Source: Cerasicoccus frondis (GTDB lineage Bacteria; Verrucomicrobiota; Verrucomicrobiia; Opitutales; Cerasicoccaceae). Taken from it: DNA of 64,000 nucleotides. Each line of letters starts with the position of its first letter. The first letter of the stretch is position 1. This document shows positions 59,069 through 64,000 of the stretch, piece after piece. The notes under the pieces were generated by a model, which searched no databases, was not told the origin of the DNA, and saw only the letters and a program-made list of their open reading frames with translations. The stretch is taken from the NCBI GenBank assembly GCA_031296915.1, contig JAVDPC010000017.1, forward strand, positions 83,753-147,752. Direction: 5' to 3'. The position numbers and the translations under genes were made by a program.

Positions 59069-59929
59069 TCAGTGGGCGTGGGCGTTGGGGAGGTCGCGCA
59101 GTAGCTTTGTGGTCACGAGTCGATCAGTGGACGCGTTCCATTGTTCGACATTTTCGAGGTTAAAAATGTTATCCGGCAATTGTGGGTTCCAGTTGCTGCG
59201 AATGCGGGTGAGCACCGTGGTCGAGCCAGTCTGATAATCGATGAGTTGGATTTGCTTGGCGCGCGATTTCTGCTCGCCGCGAAACTCGAAGTCTTCGTTG
59301 CTCAGGATTTCGACGGAGTAGATGAGCTGATCCGCAAAGTCATAGAATTCGATGCTGAGCGGTCGCTCGTTTTCCTGGCGCACGAGCATGTGGCGGTAAT
59401 CGTAGCCGACAGCGTCGCGGAGTTTGGGGTCGCGGTAGCGTGATTGAATGACATCGACCGTGTCGCCCCGGAAGTAGGCTGTGCCCACTTTGTTGTAATA
59501 CCAGGGGTTGTGGTCGTCGTCGTAGATGCCTTCAAAATACCAGTCGGTGTCACCCAGTTTCGTCTTTAAGTCCTTGAGGGAAACGGGGCCGCCCTGATCG
59601 GTGTTGTGATCGAAAAAGGCGAGCTCAGGCAACTGGTTGGGCTTCTGAAGGCTGAGCAGGGTGACGCCCTCGTTGTCATCATCCGGGATGAGTCGGAATA
59701 CGCCCTGGATTTCGTTGTTTTGGTAACGAAAAATGATCAGCATTTGGCCCTCGTAGACTTCGCCAAGATTGGTGATGCGCACGTAGCGGTAAAGCTCGGC
59801 GTATTCCTGAATGGAGAAGTGGCCTTCGGCGCGTTGAATGATCTCTTTGGCCTTCTCTTCGGGCGAGACGGTGCGGAAGCCAACCAGTGGCAGGGCGGCA
59901 ATGAGTAGCAGTGAAAGGCGTATTTTCAT
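59069..59929 (-). CDS. Exported outer-membrane lipoprotein-sorting (LolA-like) protein
   Basis: 286 aa with signal peptide (MKIRLSLLLIAALPLVGF). The mature part fits the LolA-like uncharacterised outer-membrane sorting family: GQMLIIFRYQNNEIQGVFRLIP, LAFFDHNTDQGGPVS and VLTRIRSNWNPQLPDNIFNLENVEQW. It is a third such protein in the window. It starts 9 bp after the hflX stop. Confidence 0.75.
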   Translation of the reverse strand: MKIRLSLLLIAALPLVGFRTVSPEEKAKEIIQRAEGHFSIQEYAELYRYVRITNLGEVYEGQMLIIFRYQNNEIQGVFRLIPDDDNEGVTLLSLQKPNQLPELAFFDHNTDQGGPVSLKDLKTKLGDTDWYFEGIYDDDHNPWYYNKVGTAYFRGDTVDVIQSRYRDPKLRDAVGYDYRHMLVRQENERPLSIEFYDFADQLIYSVEILSNEDFEFRGEQKSRAKQIQLIDYQTGSTTVLTRIRSNWNPQLPDNIFNLENVEQWNASTDRLVTTKLLRDLPNAHAH

Positions 59930-59938
59930 GGCAGACGA

Positions 59939-61237
<1,299 letters not shown>

Positions 61238-61822
61238 GCGTAAATATCTCAGCTAACAGGCAATTTCGCCGAATAGCAACGGGATTTCACGGGGCGTCTT
61301 GCAGACTTTGGAGTAAGGCATTGCCAAGCAGTTTCTCCGAGCGCTTTTCAACGATTGGATGACCTGAGCCTAGGGGGCGGGGGGGGGGTAAATTCGCCGT
61401 GATTGCATATCAAAGAACACTACTCTAACTGCCCGCTCGCCGGGACGAGGCGTAGGTGGGGCGCAGGCGGCTCAGGGGCTGCCTACCGGAGCGGCGGATA
61501 ACTCCGTTGCTCACACGTCGATGCTGCGCTGACCAGGCTGGCATAGGGCGTCGTGCAAAGAGTGGGTCGGGCAACGGTGGGCGTCGCGAGGCTGGTTGCT
61601 GTCACCAAGCCAGTCCGCGAATGAGCCTGTTTGCCCGTCACGCAATGCACGCGGCCCGAATGGCCCCGCATGGCGTCGACTGGGATACCTACGTGGTGGT
61701 CGCTAAGGAGGGTGTTGGGGGGAGGGGGAGTTCATGGGTTTGAAGGTTTGAAAGTTGGGAGGTTTGAAAGTTGGGGGGATGGGAGATGTGGGTAAGGTGT
61801 GGGAGTTGAGTGGCGCAATTGG

Positions 61823-61950
61823 GTAGCATAGGCGTCCCGCCTGTGCCCCGATTTCCAACTGACTGAATGCACCAGCGGGACGCCAATGCGAAGGGGATGC
61901 GTCTGTGTGCAGTTAGATGGGGTAGGGCACAGGCGGGACGCCTATGCTAC
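61823..61950. repeat. Inverted repeat pair inside dispersed repeat copy 2
   Basis: Left arm GTAGCATAGGCG (from 61823) and right arm ending CGCCTATGCTAC (61950) are complementary. It is the counterpart of 20630-20755. Confidence 0.65.
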
Positions 61951-62045
61951 GTCTGGGGGGCAACGCAGAAAGGGAAATGAAGTGATCAATAAGACACTAA
62001 GATTTCAACGCCTGGTCGCAAACTTAAAGTGAACGCACGAGCATT

Positions 62046-62072
62046 TTATTAGTGAGTGGCTTTCACTAATAA
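62046..62072. repeat. Conserved hairpin in dispersed repeat copy 2
   Basis: Same 10 bp stem and 7-nt loop as 20851-20877, with no difference. Confidence 0.7.
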
Positions 62073-62298
62073 TCCGAGCTGGGCATCAACGACTTACGCA
62101 CGCGAAAAGGGGTGCTTCAACCAAAAGTGGAGCATGCTAACCACGACATATCGGTCGATTCCGAAAAAAACGCGCTAACTGCCGAGGATCTCTTCGTCGA
62201 AGGGCCATTGTGTTTTAGACGTCGGCTCAGGCCGAAACTCCGAATTCAGACTTGGCGGAAGCAGGGAATCTGGCACAATGCTCCGTTTTTCCCGATCG

Positions 62299-63888
62299 AT
62301 GAACTCCGCGAAACCCAACGTTTACGTCTATGACACGACCCTGCGCGACGGCACGCAGGGCGAAGGCATTTCATTCACCGTCAGCTCCAAAGTGCGTTTG
62401 GCGGAGAAACTGGATTCGTTCGGCATTGACTACATTGAGGGCGGTTGGCCGGGCTCGAATCCGCGTGATATGGCGTTTTTCGAGCAGGTGCGGAAGGTCA
62501 AATTCAAGCACGCCAAGGTGGCGGCGTTTGGGTCGACCCGTCGCGCGAAGATGGCCGTGGAGGAGGACCCGCAGGTGAAGCTGCTGCTGGACGCCGAGAC
62601 GCCGGTCGTGACCTTTTTCGGCAAAACCTGGCTCATGCACGTGACCGAGGTTCTGCGCACCACGGGCGACGAAAACCTCCGCATGATCGAGGATACGACT
62701 CGCTACCTCGTCGATAATGGCCGTGAAGTGGTTTACGACGCAGAGCACTTTTTTGACGGTTTTAAGGACAACCCCGAGTTCGCCTTGTCGACTCTGGAGG
62801 CGGCGCAACGCGGTGGCGCTTCATTCCTGACCTTGTGCGACACCAATGGCGGCACGCTGGTCGGCGAGGTAAATGATATCGTGAGTCAGGTCGTGAAGCA
62901 TTTTCCGAACACCCGTATCGGCATGCATTGCCACAATGACGCCGGGTTAGGCGTCGCCGTTTCGTTGGCGGGCGTGGAGTCTGGCGCGACCATGGTGCAA
63001 GGCACGATGAACGGCTATGGCGAGCGCATTGGCAACGCCAACCTGACGACGATTATCCCGAACCTGTCGCTCAAGATGGGCTACCCAATGGCCTGTTCGG
63101 GCAAGATCGCCAGCCTGCGTGACTTGTCGCTTTTCACGGCGGAGCTCGCCAACCAGCGCCACGACAGCAAACAGCCCTACGTGGGCGCTTCGGCCTTTGT
63201 TCACAAGGGCGGCGTACACGCGGATGCGGTCAACAAGGTGAAGCATTCCTACGAGCACATCGAACCGGAGCTCGTCGGCAATCGCACCCGGGTGGTGGTT
63301 TCCGATATGTCGGGCCGTGCATCGATCATGATGAAGGCGCACGAAATGGGGCTCGACGTCGAGTCGAAGTCGCCAGCGATGAAGGGCTTTCTTGATGAGC
63401 TGAAGCAGCTCGAATTTCGCGGCTACGAGTACGAGGCCGCCGACGCCTCCTTCAAGCTGCTGGTCCGTCGTTACATCGATGGCAAGGAAGACCCGTTTAC
63501 GATTCAGAACTTCAAGCTCAACGACGAATACGGCGAGTGGAAGGACGACGTGACGGCCGAGGCGACCATGAAGGTCAAGATTGGCGAGAAAATTTACCAC
63601 GTGGTGGATGAGGCCACAGGCCCGGTCGGTGCGCTGGACGGCGCGCTGCGCAAGGCGCTCGAAGCGGTGTTCCCGCAAGTGCACGATGTGCGGCTGACAG
63701 ACTTTAAGGTGCGCGTGCTCGACGGGCAAAAGGCATCCAAGGCGATTGTGCGCGTGCAGATTGAGTCCACGGATGGCCAGAATCTCTGGGGCACCGTAGG
63801 CGCTTCGGACGACATCATCGAGGCGTCGCTCGAGGCGCTGCGTGATGCTTTCCTTTACAAGATCGCTCTGGATTTGGGCGAGGGATAA
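62299..63888 (+). CDS. cimA: (R)-citramalate synthase CimA
   Basis: 529 aa from ATG 62299 (MNSAKPNVYVYDTTLRDG); an upstream ATG at 62278 is open. It condenses pyruvate and acetyl-CoA in the threonine-independent isoleucine route. TTLRDGTQGEG is the DRE-TIM metal/active-site start, FDGFKDNPEFALSTLEAAQRGGASFLTLCDTNGG and HCHNDAGLGVAVSL hold the metal ligands, and the C-terminal third is the LeuA-type allosteric domain. GERIGNANLTTIIPNL fits the CimA branch. LeuA is possible but the length and motifs favour CimA. Confidence 0.92.
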   Translation: MNSAKPNVYVYDTTLRDGTQGEGISFTVSSKVRLAEKLDSFGIDYIEGGWPGSNPRDMAFFEQVRKVKFKHAKVAAFGSTRRAKMAVEEDPQVKLLLDAETPVVTFFGKTWLMHVTEVLRTTGDENLRMIEDTTRYLVDNGREVVYDAEHFFDGFKDNPEFALSTLEAAQRGGASFLTLCDTNGGTLVGEVNDIVSQVVKHFPNTRIGMHCHNDAGLGVAVSLAGVESGATMVQGTMNGYGERIGNANLTTIIPNLSLKMGYPMACSGKIASLRDLSLFTAELANQRHDSKQPYVGASAFVHKGGVHADAVNKVKHSYEHIEPELVGNRTRVVVSDMSGRASIMMKAHEMGLDVESKSPAMKGFLDELKQLEFRGYEYEAADASFKLLVRRYIDGKEDPFTIQNFKLNDEYGEWKDDVTAEATMKVKIGEKIYHVVDEATGPVGALDGALRKALEAVFPQVHDVRLTDFKVRVLDGQKASKAIVRVQIESTDGQNLWGTVGASDDIIEASLEALRDAFLYKIALDLGEG

Positions 63889-63927
63889 GCGCCTGTACTG
63901 GAGCGAAGAAGTCGGCCTTGTAAACTA

Positions 63928-64000
63928 GAGCACTTTTCATCTAGATTGGCCGATCAGGCCGCAGTGATTTTTCGTGTCCAGCAAGGCGGCTTGAGCGTCG
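63928..64000. mobile_element. MITE-like element, second copy, cut by the window end
   Basis: The first 73 bp match the left end of the 56360-56627 element with one difference, and are again preceded by TA (63926-63927). It begins 39 bp after the cimA stop. Confidence 0.9.

Larger units (their letters stand above)
61353..62225. repeat. Dispersed non-coding repeat, copy 2
   Basis: Second copy of the 20134-21040 repeat, same orientation, between divergent hflX and cimA. Roughly nine in ten positions agree in the central block by eye. A stem GGCGGC...GCCGCC seen in copy 1 reads GGCGGC...GCTGCC here, still pairable (G-U). The G tract (61375-61390) and the G-rich region near 61715-61800 differ in length. 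No ORF of merit. Confidence 0.85.

Overview
The window looks like chromosomal DNA of a Gram-negative member of the Verrucomicrobiota, most likely class Opitutae. This placement is inferred, not measured. It rests on a PEP-CTERM protein, a DUF4469 remnant, periplasmic TPR and LolA-like proteins, a heptosyltransferase-type GT9, CimA and MurA sequences of that flavour, a fairly GC-rich host background, and starts that often lack a good Shine-Dalgarno sequence. No tRNA, rRNA, CRISPR array, transposase or integrase gene was found.

Layout. 1-2.3 kb: a cut-off UrtA/AmiC-like periplasmic receptor behind a soluble cyclic-nucleotide-type histidine kinase (minus strand). 2.6-7.8 kb: a K/R/G-rich low-complexity protein with a terminator, then murA, a secreted unknown and ruvB (plus). 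7.8-20 kb: two methyltransferases, a PEP-CTERM protein, rsmG, metH, a GT39-like membrane glycosyltransferase, a lipoprotein and a UvrD-type helicase. 20.1-21.0 kb: first copy of a roughly 900 bp non-coding dispersed repeat; the second copy is at 61.35-62.2 kb. 21-40 kb: ordinary host genes, namely a DUF3347 protein, GT9, TPR membrane proteins, gloA-like, pyrE, a SirB1-like protein, aroE plus an LMW phosphatase, prepilin peptidase, recO, DUF502, rplU-rpmA, GH16 laminarinase and hisD plus a secreted partner. 51.6-64 kb: nrdD-nrdG, a secreted dienelactone-hydrolase-like protein, a TPR-to-hflX operon on the minus strand, and cimA.

The accessory region is 40.3-51.5 kb. It starts with a deleted and frameshifted DUF4469 pseudogene, then four palindromes whose centres are exactly 23 bp apart, then imperfect 22 bp direct repeats, then a sigma70-like promoter. 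After that comes a mobile gene-cassette array: about 20 attC recombination sites, all in the same orientation, separating small AT-richer genes that all point the same way. Cassette products include two GNAT acetyltransferases, two related chloramphenicol-phosphotransferase-like P-loop kinases, a CHAP-like peptidase or amidase, a small Cys-rich putative zinc protein, a PqqD-like protein, several tiny membrane proteins and many unknowns. No integron integrase lies on either side within the window, so this is a CALIN (attC cluster lacking an integrase) or the distal part of a larger integron. One cassette has no ORF and carries a REP-like hairpin; a second copy of it closes the array.

A 268 bp MITE-like element with 27 bp perfect terminal inverted repeats and TA target duplications sits at 56.36-56.63 kb. 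A second copy begins at 63,928 and runs off the end of the window.
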